From assembly GCA_944325495.1 (NCBI GenBank), contig CALVAD010000001.1, positions 214,538 to 278,537 on the forward strand: 64,000 nt of DNA, in the 5' to 3' direction. Under the pieces are notes generated by a model that was given only the letters and a program-made list of their open reading frames with translations, ran no database searches and was not told the DNA's origin. This DNA is from an uncultured Bacteroidales bacterium (GTDB taxonomy: Bacteria; Bacteroidota; Bacteroidia; Bacteroidales; UBA932). Shown one piece after another: positions 17,166 through 26,584 of this stretch (positions within the stretch are counted from its first letter, which is position 1; every line of letters begins with the position of its first letter). The position numbers and the translations under genes are program-made.

Positions 17166-18182
17166 TCAGCAGTTTTCACAGGCTTCTTCGCTTCCGGTGC
17201 CGGAGAGGTCCTCCGCACGGCTTTCATCGGGGATTTCCTCGATATCCTCCGTCCGGGCGGCGTCGGAAGCCTGCACGACGGCGACGGGGCCGGAGGGTTG
17301 CGCGGGAGCGCCGTTTTCCGCCGGTCCGGTCAGTTCCACCGGCGCGGCAAGGGATTCCGCCGCCGAATGGATGGTGGCGCCTGCATCCAAGGCGACGCTT
17401 CCGGCATGTGCGGTGTCGCCGGCGTCAGGTTCGTCCTCGATAAGGTCGGCCACGATGACGCTGACATTGTCGAGGCCTCCGGCGGCCTTGGCGTGTTCCA
17501 CGAGCAGGCTGCCGGCTTCGGTGGGCCGGCCTTCTGCCAGGAACAGCTCGATGTCGTTCTCGCTGACCATGTCGGTGAGTCCGTCGGAGCATATCAGCAG
17601 CCTGTCGCCGGGCAGCAGCCGGCCGGCGTAGTCTTCGATCACGGCCTCGGGGCTGATTCCGCCGCCGATGCAGCTGTAGATTGCCTTCCCCTGCGGGAAG
17701 GGCACCATGTCCCTCTCATGTATGGTCTGGTCCACGGTGAGCCTGCGCAGCATTCCGGCGCGGAGCCTGTAGCTGCGGCTGTCGCCGACATTCACGAGCA
17801 GGGTGCGTCCTCCGGCCAGCACGAAGCCTGTCAGGGTGCAGCCCATGGGCTTGTCGAGTTGCATTTCGGCCGACTTGCGGTTGAGGTCGTCGCTGATGCG
17901 CCGTATTTCTCCGCTCAGGAGCTGCTCGGGGGCGCTCCAGTCGCGGCTGCCGTCGAACAGCATGTCCCTGAGCTCCTCCAGGGTGTAGCTGCTGGCCATC
18001 TCACCGTGCTGGTGTCCGCCCATGCCGTCGGCGATGAGCAGGAAGAAGCTCTTCCCGTCGCCGAGGTCGTGTACGAAGCTCGTCTGGTCGTCACGGATCA
18101 GATGCAGGCCGGCTCCGGCCATGTCCTGGTTGCCGCTGCGCACGCAGCCCTTGTCGGAGAGGCAGAAGATGTCGAGTTTCAT
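17166..18182 (-). CDS. PP2C-family Ser/Thr protein phosphatase
   Basis: The 338-residue protein has all motifs of a PPM/PP2C phosphatase: NQD (Asp20), ADGMGGH (51-57), GDSR (133-136), SDGLTD (199-204) and DN (238-239), so all metal ligands are kept. Residues 250-338 are an acidic, Ala/Pro-rich disordered tail. It is expected to reverse the action of the two kinases encoded in the same run, as PP2C does in PpkA/PppA or TerY-P type modules. It lies 7 nt after the FHA gene. Cytosolic. Confidence 0.92.
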   Translation of the reverse strand: MKLDIFCLSDKGCVRSGNQDMAGAGLHLIRDDQTSFVHDLGDGKSFFLLIADGMGGHQHGEMASSYTLEELRDMLFDGSRDWSAPEQLLSGEIRRISDDLNRKSAEMQLDKPMGCTLTGFVLAGGRTLLVNVGDSRSYRLRAGMLRRLTVDQTIHERDMVPFPQGKAIYSCIGGGISPEAVIEDYAGRLLPGDRLLICSDGLTDMVSENDIELFLAEGRPTEAGSLLVEHAKAAGGLDNVSVIVADLIEDEPDAGDTAHAGSVALDAGATIHSAAESLAAPVELTGPAENGAPAQPSGPVAVVQASDAARTEDIEEIPDESRAEDLSGTGSEEACENC

Positions 18183-18189
18183 GGCTGTA

Positions 18190-18816
18190 TTATTCTACGT
18201 TGAAGTCGAGTGTGGCTATGCGCAGACGGTTTCCGGCCTTGAGTATGTACCATTTGTCCCTTTCGAGCCGGGTGCCGTTGAGGAAGGTTCCGTTGGTGGA
18301 GCCGCAGTCCCTGATTCCCCAGCAGTCCTCGTTGGGGAAGAACTTCAGCTCCCCGTGGGTTCCGGAGACATAGCCGCAGCTCGCGAGCTCCGGGAAGATT
18401 CCGCCTTTGCGTCCGAAGACGCCTTCGCGGACGGTGAGGCGCATGCCGTTTCCGGAGAGCGTCAGTCCGGGCAGGGCGGGAGCGCTTTGGGCTATGGTCG
18501 ACTGGGGCGAGGGTGCCGGTCCTGATGCCTGCTGAACTGCCGGCCGGGGTGTCGGCTGCGGCTGCGGTTGCGGTTGTGGCTGCGGTTGCGGCGCGGCTGC
18601 GGGACTGGCTGCGGTCTGCGGTGCCGTGCTGCTCTGAGAGTCGGGCAGTCCGGCTCCGAAGAACTGGTCCCCGCTCACGAGCAACTCTCCGCAGGCGGGG
18701 CAGGAGTTCCCCTTGCGCGGAGCGCGGCAGGACGGGCAGAACTTCAGCTCCTGTCCGCACTGGTCGCACCAGCGGCTGTCATCCTCGATTATGCTTTGGC
18801 AAAACGGGCATTTCAT
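18190..18816 (-). CDS. Zinc ribbon-FHA domain protein
   Basis: The 208-residue product begins with zinc-ribbon pairs (CPFC 3-6, CDQC 17-20, CPSC 28-31, CPAC 39-42), continues with a low-complexity PQ repeat linker (about 75-92) and ends with an FHA domain (about 118-208). In the FHA domain the phosphothreonine-binding residues are visible: GRKGG, SGTHGEL and the STNGTFLNG turn. It should dock onto threonine-phosphorylated partners such as the kinases encoded beside it. The start codon overlaps the stop of a 17-codon upstream frame (ATGA). It begins the FHA-PP2C-protease-kinase/AAA-STAND block after the largest gap of the run (120 nt). Confidence 0.92.
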   Translation of the reverse strand: MKCPFCQSIIEDDSRWCDQCGQELKFCPSCRAPRKGNSCPACGELLVSGDQFFGAGLPDSQSSTAPQTAASPAAAPQPQPQPQPQPQPTPRPAVQQASGPAPSPQSTIAQSAPALPGLTLSGNGMRLTVREGVFGRKGGIFPELASCGYVSGTHGELKFFPNEDCWGIRDCGSTNGTFLNGTRLERDKWYILKAGNRLRIATLDFNVE

Positions 18817-18866
18817 ATTATGTCTTCTTTTGTTATTTTCAAGCCGGATGGAAATCCGTCCATCAT
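18813..18866 (-). CDS. Possible 17-codon leader peptide ahead of the FHA gene
   Basis: A short frame MMDGFPSGLKITKEDII ends in TGA that overlaps the ATG of the FHA gene (ATGA), the same coupling seen at most junctions in this operon. It lies in the 120-nt gap after the truncated AAA gene and also contains a small inverted repeat (GATGGA/TCCATC). It may serve only translational coupling; no homology is recognised and chance is a fair alternative. Confidence 0.25.
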   Translation of the reverse strand: MMDGFPSGLKITKEDII

Positions 18867-18936
18867 GTTCGTGCCGACGGCATTATCGGACGGGGCGCCC
18901 GACATGCAGCGCGAGTGCATTTCATTTCCTGAAGAG

Positions 18937-19500
18937 CTACTTCAGTTCGGAAGGCGTGGAGTCCTCGAACATCAGTATCCTTCCGATACGCGATTTCAGG
19001 CCGGGGAGCGAGTCCAGGAAGCGCTTCATTTCATCGGGATAGCCTGAGAGTATGCAGACGAATTCTCCCCTGCGGACCTCCATGAGCATGAGCAGAGTGT
19101 CCAGCGCCTCCCGTCCGAACAAGTCGTTGTCGCTCTGCCCGAGCGTGTACGCCTCGTCGATGAAAAGTATTCCTCCGAGTGCCTTTTCGACGGCCTGGCG
19201 GGTCTTCTGCTCCGAAGCTCCTAAATAGCTGCCGACAAGGTCCGCCCGGGTCACGGTCACGACCTGCCCTCCTGACAGGACACCGATGTCCTTGAGTATC
19301 CTGCCGAAGATTCCGGCCACGGTGCTTTTCCCTGTGCCGGGATTGCCTATGAACGCATAGTTCCTTGTCGCCGGAGCTGCCGGAATTGTCCCTGCCTGCT
19401 TCCGGAGCAGGATTTCTTTTACGTCCGCATGTATTTCATGCTTGACGTTATGGAGCCCTATGAGGGAATCCAGCTCCTTGAAAATGTCCTGGTTGTTCAT
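18937..19500 (-). CDS. Short CbbX/SpoVK-type AAA ATPase lacking the lid
   Basis: Started at MNNQDIFKELDSLIGL the product is 187 residues; its ATG overlaps the stop of the four-module AAA gene (ATGA), which rules out the much longer frame that extends upstream. It has Walker A GNPGTGKST (52-60), Walker B ILFIDEA (111-117) and a sensor-1 region, closely similar to modules in the preceding protein. It stops at FEDSTPSELK, exactly where the other modules continue into the helical lid, so the lid is missing. It could be a natural regulatory subunit that joins the AAA ring of its neighbour, or the eroded fifth module of a once longer protein. Confidence 0.8.
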   Translation of the reverse strand: MNNQDIFKELDSLIGLHNVKHEIHADVKEILLRKQAGTIPAAPATRNYAFIGNPGTGKSTVAGIFGRILKDIGVLSGGQVVTVTRADLVGSYLGASEQKTRQAVEKALGGILFIDEAYTLGQSDNDLFGREALDTLLMLMEVRRGEFVCILSGYPDEMKRFLDSLPGLKSRIGRILMFEDSTPSELK

Positions 19501-22500
19501 TGTATGTCCTCCTTGATTATGAGTTTGGGTTGTGCCTGCCTGTAGGCTTCGGTCTTGTCCATGCCTCCCGCCACGAGTTCGGCCATGCGGGCGTTGGCTC
19601 TCCTGGCGGCGGCGGACTTGACCTCGCGGAATATGTTGCGCACTTCGCGGGCGTTGCCGAAGTCGAAGCTGCGGTTCGCATAGATGTCGGAGAATTTCCG
19701 GACGAGCAGCTGCTCGGCCTCCGGATCCAGGGTGTAGCCACCCTTGCGGCAGTTGAGCCGGAAGATGTCCATGAGTTGCTCGGCGTTGTAGTCCTCGAAG
19801 TTGATGACCTTGTTGAAGCGCGACTTGAGTCCGGAGTTGGAGTCGAGGAACTGCTGCATCTCGCGGGTGTAGCCGGCGGCGATGCAGACGAACTTGCCCT
19901 TGCGGTCCTCGAGCAGCTTCAGAAGCTCGCTCACGCACTCGGTTCCGAAGTTGTCGTGCGGCCCCTGAATCAGCGAGTAGGCCTCGTCGATGAAGAGTAT
20001 GGCACCCATGGCCTTGTTGACGACTTCGCGCGTCTTGGGCGCGGTCTGGCCGCTGTATCCGGCGACAAGGTCGCTGCGTGAGACTTCGATGACGTCGGGT
20101 CTCGGCAGCACGCCGAGCGAGTGGAGCATGCCTCCCATGAGACGGGCCACAGTGGTCTTTCCGGTGCCGGGATTGCCGAGGAAGAGGTAGTGGTCGCCGC
20201 TGATTCCCTTGAAGTCGGTGCCGTTGATTTCGGCTTCGAGTTTCTGCTGGCGGAGCTCCTCCATCATCAGGCGTATCTCCTCCTTGACTCCGTCGAGTCC
20301 GATGAGCGAGTTGAGTTCGGCCATGCACTCCTCCTCGCTGACCACCTTCGGCTCCTCGTAGGGGATGTCCTCGGGCAGTATGGTGAAGAAGCTTTCGCGC
20401 GTGACCTCGGCATCGGGCAGGGCGTTGACCCTCGTGCCCAGCATGCCGAGACACTGGTCGAGCATGTTGCGGGCCTCCCGGGCGTTGCCGAACGACTTGC
20501 CGGACTTCTCGGAGATGATCTTGCGGAAGGCGCTCAGAGCCTTCTCGAGCACGCCGTCGGCGAGCGTGTAGCCCTGGCTCTCGCAGTTGCGCCTGAATAT
20601 CTCGGTAAGCTCTTCGGGGGTGTAGTCGTCGATGTTGATGCTGTGGGTGAAGCGGCTCTGGAAGCCCGGGTTGGCCTTCATCAGGTTGCCCATCTCGGCC
20701 TTGTAGCCCGCGCAGACAAGCACGAACTTGCCCCTGTCGTTCTCCATGCGGGTCATCAGCCGCTCAAGGGCCTTGAGGCCTTCGCTGTCGTTGCACTGCC
20801 CCATGTCGTCGAAGGGAGCCAGGGTGTAGGCTTCGTCGAGGAAGAGCACTCCGCCCATGGCCTCGTTGACGGCCTTGTCCATCTCCTTGTCGGATTCGTT
20901 GGCGTAGCGGCCCACTATGTCCTTGCGGCTCTTCTCGATCACCCTGTCGGTGGAGCAGATGCCCATGGCCTTGAACAATTTGCCGAGCACCCTGGCCACC
21001 GTAGTCTTTCCGGTGCCGGGGTTGCCGGTCAGGATGATGTTCACGGGACGTATCGTCGCCTTGCCGCCGAACTCCATGCGCCTGCGCTGGAAGCGCATCT
21101 CCTCGGCGAGACTCCTGATGGCCGCCTTGACCGAGCCCATGCCGACGAACTGGTCGAGCTCCTTCATGACCTGCTCCACGCTGATGTCTTCGCTTTCCTC
21201 GTCGCCGACTATGTCCCTCCATATCAGCAGGTTCTTCTGCTTCTGGTACTCGTCGCCGTCGAGGTCCACTATCCTGCTGTTCTGCCTGGATATGCATGCG
21301 TCGAACACGTTGCGCACGGCCCTGGCGTTGCCGAAGGTGTCGGTGCGCGAGAGATACATGCGCTCGAAGTACTTGTCTATCTTGGACTCGCTCTCCTCGT
21401 CGAGCTTCAGCCTGTTCTTCTCGACCATGTTCATGAAGATGGTCTTGAGCTCCTTGCCGTTGTAGTCCTTGAAGTCTATCTTGCGCTTGAAGCGGGAGTC
21501 GAGACCGGAGTTCGAGCGCAGGAAGGTGGTCATCTCGCGGGTGTAGCCGGCGATGATGCAGATGAAGTCCCCGACCCGGTTCTCGAGGAAGGGGAGCAGC
21601 GTGTCGATGGCTTCCTGCCCGAACTTGTCGTCGTCGCTCTGCTTGAGCGAATAGGCCTCGTCGATGAAGAGTATGCCTCCCATCGCCTGGTTTATCACCT
21701 GCTCGGTCTTCTGGGCCGTGTCGCCGACATACTGGGAGACGAGATCCTTGCGGGTGACCTCCACGAGGTGGCCGCAGGGCAGCACCTGGAGGCTGTTGAG
21801 GATTTCGGCGAACAGTCGGGCGATGGTGGTCTTTCCGGTGCCCGGATTGCCGAGGAACACGAAGTGCGACTTGAGCTTGACCTTGGCGTCGGGGTTCTCG
21901 CGCTTCTCCCTCTTGATTCCGTTGATGATGGAGTGGATTTCGTCCTTGACCTCCTTGAGGCCTACGAAGGAGTCGAGCTTTTCGAATATCTCCTCCTCGG
22001 TGAGTTCCTTGAAGGGCTCGTCGGGGATGTCGGCTTCTTCGAGCGGCCCGTTCTTCCCGCAGCGTTCTATCTTGTTGAGGGTGTAGGCTTCGGCGAGTCT
22101 GCACGAGAGCTTTCCGTTCTCGCCGGACTGGCCGTCGCGGAATTTCTTCTTGAACACGAGGCCGAGCTTTTTCTCCGCCTCGGGGGATATGGCCGTCTTA
22201 AGCTTGTCGGTGATGATGGAGGTGCAGAGCCTGGTGAGCTGGACGTCGTTGAAGGGCAGCAGTCCGAAATTGAACTCGAAAAGCGAGGAGACATGCTTGT
22301 TGGCCTTGATATAGCCTCCGAAGCCGTCTTCGAGGCCGCAGAGTATGACCACGGGCATCTCCTTGTCCAGACGCATCCTCGCGAACAGTTTGTCGAGGCC
22401 GTTCATGCCGTCGCCCACGAGGTTCTGGCAGTTGGTGACGAGCAGCACGCCTCCCTTGATCTTGGCCAGGTTGTTGTCCAGCTTGCCGTTGAATTCCTCC

Positions 22501-22865
22501 CAGTCGGCCGCATCCACATGCTTGGGCTTCATCCCGTCGCTGATTTTGTAGCGGAAGAGCAGCGAGCACAGCTGCTCGGCGAGGTAGACCTTGCCCGTGC
22601 CGGCGCCTCCGGTGATCACGCAGTCGAGACCGGGCCGCGTCGTGCCTCCGGACAGCTGCATGAATTCGGCGGCATGTTCGCAGCGCACCGCAAAGCTGTT
22701 GAACAGCGGAAGGATGTTGTCCTTGGCGATGAAGTCCGTACTGTCCGCCGCGCCGGCTCCGCCCGCAGCTCCCGGACTGGCCGTGTCTGTGAGCTGTGCC
22801 CCGCACCATTTGCAGTATCTGGCCTCATTCCTGTTGGGCCGGTTGCAGTTCTGGCAGTTTCTCAT
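19497..22865 (-). CDS. Zinc ribbon protein with four tandem AAA modules
   Basis: The 1122-residue protein opens with a zinc ribbon (CQNC 4-7, CKWC 18-21). Module 1 (about 45-290) is degenerate, with GGAGTGKVY (86-94) and no clear Walker B acid. Modules 2-4 are CbbX/SpoVK/EccA-like, with GNPGTGKTT at 339, 614 and 897 and FIDEA or FLDEA Walker B motifs near 400, 675 and 958. Each of these has a lid with an FGNAR or DFGNARE motif (near 511, 792, 1069). Such AAA proteins remodel protein complexes (RuBisCO activase CbbX, type VII EccA). Overlaps of 4 nt on both sides put it in one unit with the kinase and the short AAA gene. Confidence 0.88.
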   Translation of the reverse strand: MRNCQNCNRPNRNEARYCKWCGAQLTDTASPGAAGGAGAADSTDFIAKDNILPLFNSFAVRCEHAAEFMQLSGGTTRPGLDCVITGGAGTGKVYLAEQLCSLLFRYKISDGMKPKHVDAADWEEFNGKLDNNLAKIKGGVLLVTNCQNLVGDGMNGLDKLFARMRLDKEMPVVILCGLEDGFGGYIKANKHVSSLFEFNFGLLPFNDVQLTRLCTSIITDKLKTAISPEAEKKLGLVFKKKFRDGQSGENGKLSCRLAEAYTLNKIERCGKNGPLEEADIPDEPFKELTEEEIFEKLDSFVGLKEVKDEIHSIINGIKREKRENPDAKVKLKSHFVFLGNPGTGKTTIARLFAEILNSLQVLPCGHLVEVTRKDLVSQYVGDTAQKTEQVINQAMGGILFIDEAYSLKQSDDDKFGQEAIDTLLPFLENRVGDFICIIAGYTREMTTFLRSNSGLDSRFKRKIDFKDYNGKELKTIFMNMVEKNRLKLDEESESKIDKYFERMYLSRTDTFGNARAVRNVFDACISRQNSRIVDLDGDEYQKQKNLLIWRDIVGDEESEDISVEQVMKELDQFVGMGSVKAAIRSLAEEMRFQRRRMEFGGKATIRPVNIILTGNPGTGKTTVARVLGKLFKAMGICSTDRVIEKSRKDIVGRYANESDKEMDKAVNEAMGGVLFLDEAYTLAPFDDMGQCNDSEGLKALERLMTRMENDRGKFVLVCAGYKAEMGNLMKANPGFQSRFTHSINIDDYTPEELTEIFRRNCESQGYTLADGVLEKALSAFRKIISEKSGKSFGNAREARNMLDQCLGMLGTRVNALPDAEVTRESFFTILPEDIPYEEPKVVSEEECMAELNSLIGLDGVKEEIRLMMEELRQQKLEAEINGTDFKGISGDHYLFLGNPGTGKTTVARLMGGMLHSLGVLPRPDVIEVSRSDLVAGYSGQTAPKTREVVNKAMGAILFIDEAYSLIQGPHDNFGTECVSELLKLLEDRKGKFVCIAAGYTREMQQFLDSNSGLKSRFNKVINFEDYNAEQLMDIFRLNCRKGGYTLDPEAEQLLVRKFSDIYANRSFDFGNAREVRNIFREVKSAAARRANARMAELVAGGMDKTEAYRQAQPKLIIKEDIQ

Positions 22866-25800
22866 CTGGATATGTTTTTAGGTATGGGTATGTCACTGAA
22901 TGCTATGTATCCGCTCTTGGTGCCTCCTTCGAGGCCTCTGGCCGGTATGGTGAGCAGTTCGAGCCGGCTCGCGTCGGGTCCCACATTGGAGAGCGTCACC
23001 GAGCATTCGGCGGTCTCTCCGGCGGGCAGCGCGAAGAATCCGCTCTTGTTGGAATTGTCTATGGTGACGCCGGGTGCGCTCACCGAAATCTCTCCGTCCC
23101 TGAAGCGATAGATCCTGCCGGCGTTGTCCTCGGCTTCGATGCGGCCGGTCTTCTGCAGCGGTATGGACGCCCTTATGTCGGGAGCGATTTCATGCTCCCC
23201 GCCGTTGATGAGCCGGAAACGCACGAGCAGGCTGTCCTCCGCCGTCCTGCGGCTGCCTATGAATTCCGCGTGGACATTCTGGGCCGAGCAGGTGGCCATG
23301 ACTTCGTATTCATTGCCGTCGACGGTGAGCGCTTTGGTGGTTACCGAAACGGACTCGGCTTCATTCCCGGCCTGTTCCTTCTCCACCATGGAATATGCCG
23401 CGGCACCGTTGCCCATCAGTATGAAACCTGTGATGCATCCGAGTATCATGGGCCTGAGCTTGTCCTTGAGCGAGTCTTTGTACTGCTCCTTGTAGAAATC
23501 CTCGTTGGCGGCGTTGGAAGACTGGAAAGTGGACGCGGAGCTCTTGAACGCGAAGTGCAGCGGCTCGAGTATGAGCATGTCCTGGTCCGGACTGCCGAGC
23601 GACCTGAGGCCCGAGGCCCCTTCGTTGGGCTTGAACAGCCGGCTCAGGAAGTACCAGGCGAACAGGCCGGTGGCCGCGAGGGCGATGTAGGGCACGAGCC
23701 GCCATATGAACCATCTGCTGGCGAAATACAGTATCAGCATGAAGACGAAAAAGGCGAAGATGGACTGGAAGAACCCGAACACCCTGTCTTCGCTGAAGAA
23801 CTGGCACAGCAGCAGGCAGAAGACTATGGGGCCGAAGAGCACATATATTTCTTTCTTGAGCCCGTAGTCCAGCCAGGGCATCTGGATGATGCCCAGCACC
23901 TGAGAGGCGATGCTGACGAAGAAGAAAAGCGCGCAGGCCACCACGAAGATGTTCTGCAATGCGCCGAGTATGAATATGGGCTGTGCCTTGGCGTCCTTGC
24001 GTATCGAACCGTGCGCCTGGGTGTAGCGCAGGTATTCCCTGTTGTCGGGGTCGCATTTGCCGAGCATTTCGACATATTGCTCGGTGAGCTTCTCGTAGGC
24101 GTATTTCGGCTTGAGGTCGGCATCGGGATTCTCCTGATACTGCACGGCGAGCCAGGCATGCAGGCTGCGGGTCTTCACGGCCCGGGCTATCTCGTCCTTC
24201 CAGTTCTTGCTTTCCTTGCGCGAACCTGCGAGGGCCTTGAGCCCGGAGATGTCGCTGACGGTCTCGCTGCTGCCCCTGAAGCGGTATTCCGGAGTGTGGC
24301 GGAAGCCGGCTATCGTCTTCATTATGGCAATCTGGACATCGTAGGGGCCGTATTTCTTCGTGTTGTCGGTGCTCTTGTAGTCCGTGCAGTACGCGGCCCA
24401 CTTGTCATGGGCGTCGAAACGGCTGCCCTTGGTCCTGAACGATTTCTGCAGGTAGGAGTCCTTCCACCCGCCCCTGAACGACATGATGACGAGGTCCACG
24501 AAGGAGGCCTGACACAGGTTCCTGTAGGGGTTGTCGGCGGAGTTCCATTGGTCGTAGAGCCTGTCCCTGTCGCCCTCGAACTGCACATAGTAGGCGTTGA
24601 AGGCCATGTTTATGATCTTGCCGAGACCTTGGCCCGTCATCGCGTACCACGGATCCCCGGGGTTGGCGCAGAGGTTGATGTCCGCTGCCGGGTTGAGGAG
24701 CTGGATTATGTAGCGGTACAGCCTCTGGAAGCCGTCGGACGCGTTCTGCTGCCTGAATTTCTCCACCTTCGCGGCGTCGTCGGGCGAGTAGGTCCTGAGC
24801 ATCTCCACGAACGCTAGGGAACATATCCATTTCTTGTCGTCGTCGGAGACTATGCGGTAGTCCGAGAAGAATTTCAGCACTTCGGCCGGATTGTGGCAGG
24901 AAACTTCGGTGAACTTCTGTTCGTCCGCGCTTTTCTTGCCGGAGAAGTTTCTGTATATTTCCGAGTCGTGTACCGCCCAGATAAGGGTGCTCCTGGCCTG
25001 CCCGAACTGGTCGGCGGCCGCCGCCTTGACCCTCTGGAAGAGCTGGTCGGTCCATTGCCTGCCCTCGCTGTGCCTGAAGTAGACATAGATCGGGTTGTCA
25101 GGGTCGGTGAGGTTGTTGCTGAAGCCGGGCTCGGCGTTGAGCAGGGGGATTATGCTGTCGTGGATCTTGCCCTCGGTGTCGTAGTACGGCAGGTCGGGGT
25201 CGAGCACCAGCGCGGCGGCGTAGAGGCCGGCGACCCGGTTCTTCGGATATCGGGTCTCGATTATGTCGTTGATTCTTATCTCCACCTCAGGCATGGACTT
25301 GCGCAGCCATTCGCAGACGCGTCCCTTGTAGAGGTAGTTGATTCCGAGCTCCTGGTCCTCCATCATGAACCTCGCGAGTTCGGCGGTGCTCCGGGCGGTC
25401 TTGTTCTTGCTGGAGTCGAAGACCACGTTGAGCGCGCCCGCGTTCTCTCCCACCGGCACGTCCTCGCCGGAGAGCTTGCGCTGTATCTCGTCGAAGCCCC
25501 AGCGGTTCTCCACGTCGTTGAGCAGCAGGCCGCGTACTATGGTGCGCAGAGGCTCGGGCATGGATTTCGGCACGTCGATCTTGCCTTCCAGCTTGAGCTT
25601 CACCAGCTCCGTCTCCTTGCGCTTGAAGGCGTCGGCTCCCATCCACAGGGCCAGCGCGGTCATGCCGAGCGCGTAGAAGTCGTAGGCGCTGGTCATGATC
25701 GCGTAGGTGGCGCCGTTGATTATCGACGCCTTGGTGTATATTTCGGGGGCCGCGTATATCGGGGTCCGGTCCTGGAGGCTGTTCACGCTGCCGTCGGCTC

Positions 25801-26584
25801 CGAGGATGTCGGAGATGCCGAAGTCGGAGAGCAGGAGCAGGCAGTTCTGCTTGTCGGTGAACAGCAGGTTCTCGGGCTTGGTGTCCTTGTGGAGCACTCC
25901 CGCCTTGTGCAGCTCGTTGAGGTTGCGCGCCGTGAGGGTCACTATCTGGAGTATGGCGTCGCCGTTGCCCTTGAAGTCCCAGGACGCCGTCGAGCCGTCC
26001 TGGCAGTATTCCATGAGCGTGAAGCTGCGCTTCTCGGAGCCTATCGTGATGTTGCCGTAGCCGTAGATGTCCGTGACGGCGGCCATGCCGCGCAGCCTGG
26101 CGAGGCGGCCGATGAGGTCTTTGTTGAAGCCGTGCACCCCGCGGTAGAGCTTGAGCGCGTATTTCCTGCCTTCGCTCACCAGCACATAGACCTCGGCCTC
26201 GCCGCCGTTGCCTATGAGCTTGTCGATGGTGTAGGTCCTGCCGTGTATGGTGATGCTCTTGCGCTGCGAGAGGTCGAAAGTGGCCCGGGGGCCTGAAGCG
26301 GCCTGGGCCTGCGACGCCACTGCGGTCGCGCTCGCGACTGCGGTCATGCCGGCCGCGCTGCCGTTCATCACCGCGGCCGCCTGGACATTGCCTGCGGTCA
26401 CCGTGCCTCCTGGAGCTGCTCCGGCGGCTATGGTGCTGCCGGGAGCGGGGTGCGCCGCGCTGATCGTGCCTCCGGCGTCGCCGCCTATCTGCTGGGGAGG
26501 CGCCGCGTTTCCTCCCGCCGTCTGTGTCGATGTTCCGGCCGCCTGCGTGGCGCCCGATGCGACTGTCGTGTTGGAATCTGTCAT
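22862..26584 (-). CDS. Membrane-anchored Ser/Thr protein kinase
   Basis: The 1240-residue protein starts with about 100 disordered residues rich in Ala, Gly and Thr. The kinase follows: Gly-loop GNGGEAEV (125-132), Lys145, HKDTKPEN (232-239, Asp234), DFG (254-256) and APE (279-281), so it should be active. A long helical region comes next (about 370-870), then four or five membrane segments between about 880 and 1010, another near 1065-1085, and a beta-rich C-terminal domain that would lie outside the cytoplasm. That places a possible sensor domain in the periplasm, as in PknB-like kinases, though this domain is not PASTA. The ATG overlaps the zinc-ribbon gene stop (ATGA). Confidence 0.88.
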   Translation of the reverse strand: MTDSNTTVASGATQAAGTSTQTAGGNAAPPQQIGGDAGGTISAAHPAPGSTIAAGAAPGGTVTAGNVQAAAVMNGSAAGMTAVASATAVASQAQAASGPRATFDLSQRKSITIHGRTYTIDKLIGNGGEAEVYVLVSEGRKYALKLYRGVHGFNKDLIGRLARLRGMAAVTDIYGYGNITIGSEKRSFTLMEYCQDGSTASWDFKGNGDAILQIVTLTARNLNELHKAGVLHKDTKPENLLFTDKQNCLLLLSDFGISDILGADGSVNSLQDRTPIYAAPEIYTKASIINGATYAIMTSAYDFYALGMTALALWMGADAFKRKETELVKLKLEGKIDVPKSMPEPLRTIVRGLLLNDVENRWGFDEIQRKLSGEDVPVGENAGALNVVFDSSKNKTARSTAELARFMMEDQELGINYLYKGRVCEWLRKSMPEVEIRINDIIETRYPKNRVAGLYAAALVLDPDLPYYDTEGKIHDSIIPLLNAEPGFSNNLTDPDNPIYVYFRHSEGRQWTDQLFQRVKAAAADQFGQARSTLIWAVHDSEIYRNFSGKKSADEQKFTEVSCHNPAEVLKFFSDYRIVSDDDKKWICSLAFVEMLRTYSPDDAAKVEKFRQQNASDGFQRLYRYIIQLLNPAADINLCANPGDPWYAMTGQGLGKIINMAFNAYYVQFEGDRDRLYDQWNSADNPYRNLCQASFVDLVIMSFRGGWKDSYLQKSFRTKGSRFDAHDKWAAYCTDYKSTDNTKKYGPYDVQIAIMKTIAGFRHTPEYRFRGSSETVSDISGLKALAGSRKESKNWKDEIARAVKTRSLHAWLAVQYQENPDADLKPKYAYEKLTEQYVEMLGKCDPDNREYLRYTQAHGSIRKDAKAQPIFILGALQNIFVVACALFFFVSIASQVLGIIQMPWLDYGLKKEIYVLFGPIVFCLLLCQFFSEDRVFGFFQSIFAFFVFMLILYFASRWFIWRLVPYIALAATGLFAWYFLSRLFKPNEGASGLRSLGSPDQDMLILEPLHFAFKSSASTFQSSNAANEDFYKEQYKDSLKDKLRPMILGCITGFILMGNGAAAYSMVEKEQAGNEAESVSVTTKALTVDGNEYEVMATCSAQNVHAEFIGSRRTAEDSLLVRFRLINGGEHEIAPDIRASIPLQKTGRIEAEDNAGRIYRFRDGEISVSAPGVTIDNSNKSGFFALPAGETAECSVTLSNVGPDASRLELLTIPARGLEGGTKSGYIAFSDIPIPKNISR

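Noticed and set aside
19501-20454. N-terminal extension of the short AAA gene
   Set aside because: The extension is antisense-quality sequence in another frame of the four-AAA gene; the ATGA overlap at 19497-19500 marks the true start.
20121-23111. 996-codon plus-strand frame, and a similar 989-codon frame at 10757-13726
   Set aside because: Both are antisense to genes with intact Walker motifs; their products are low-complexity and resemble no family.
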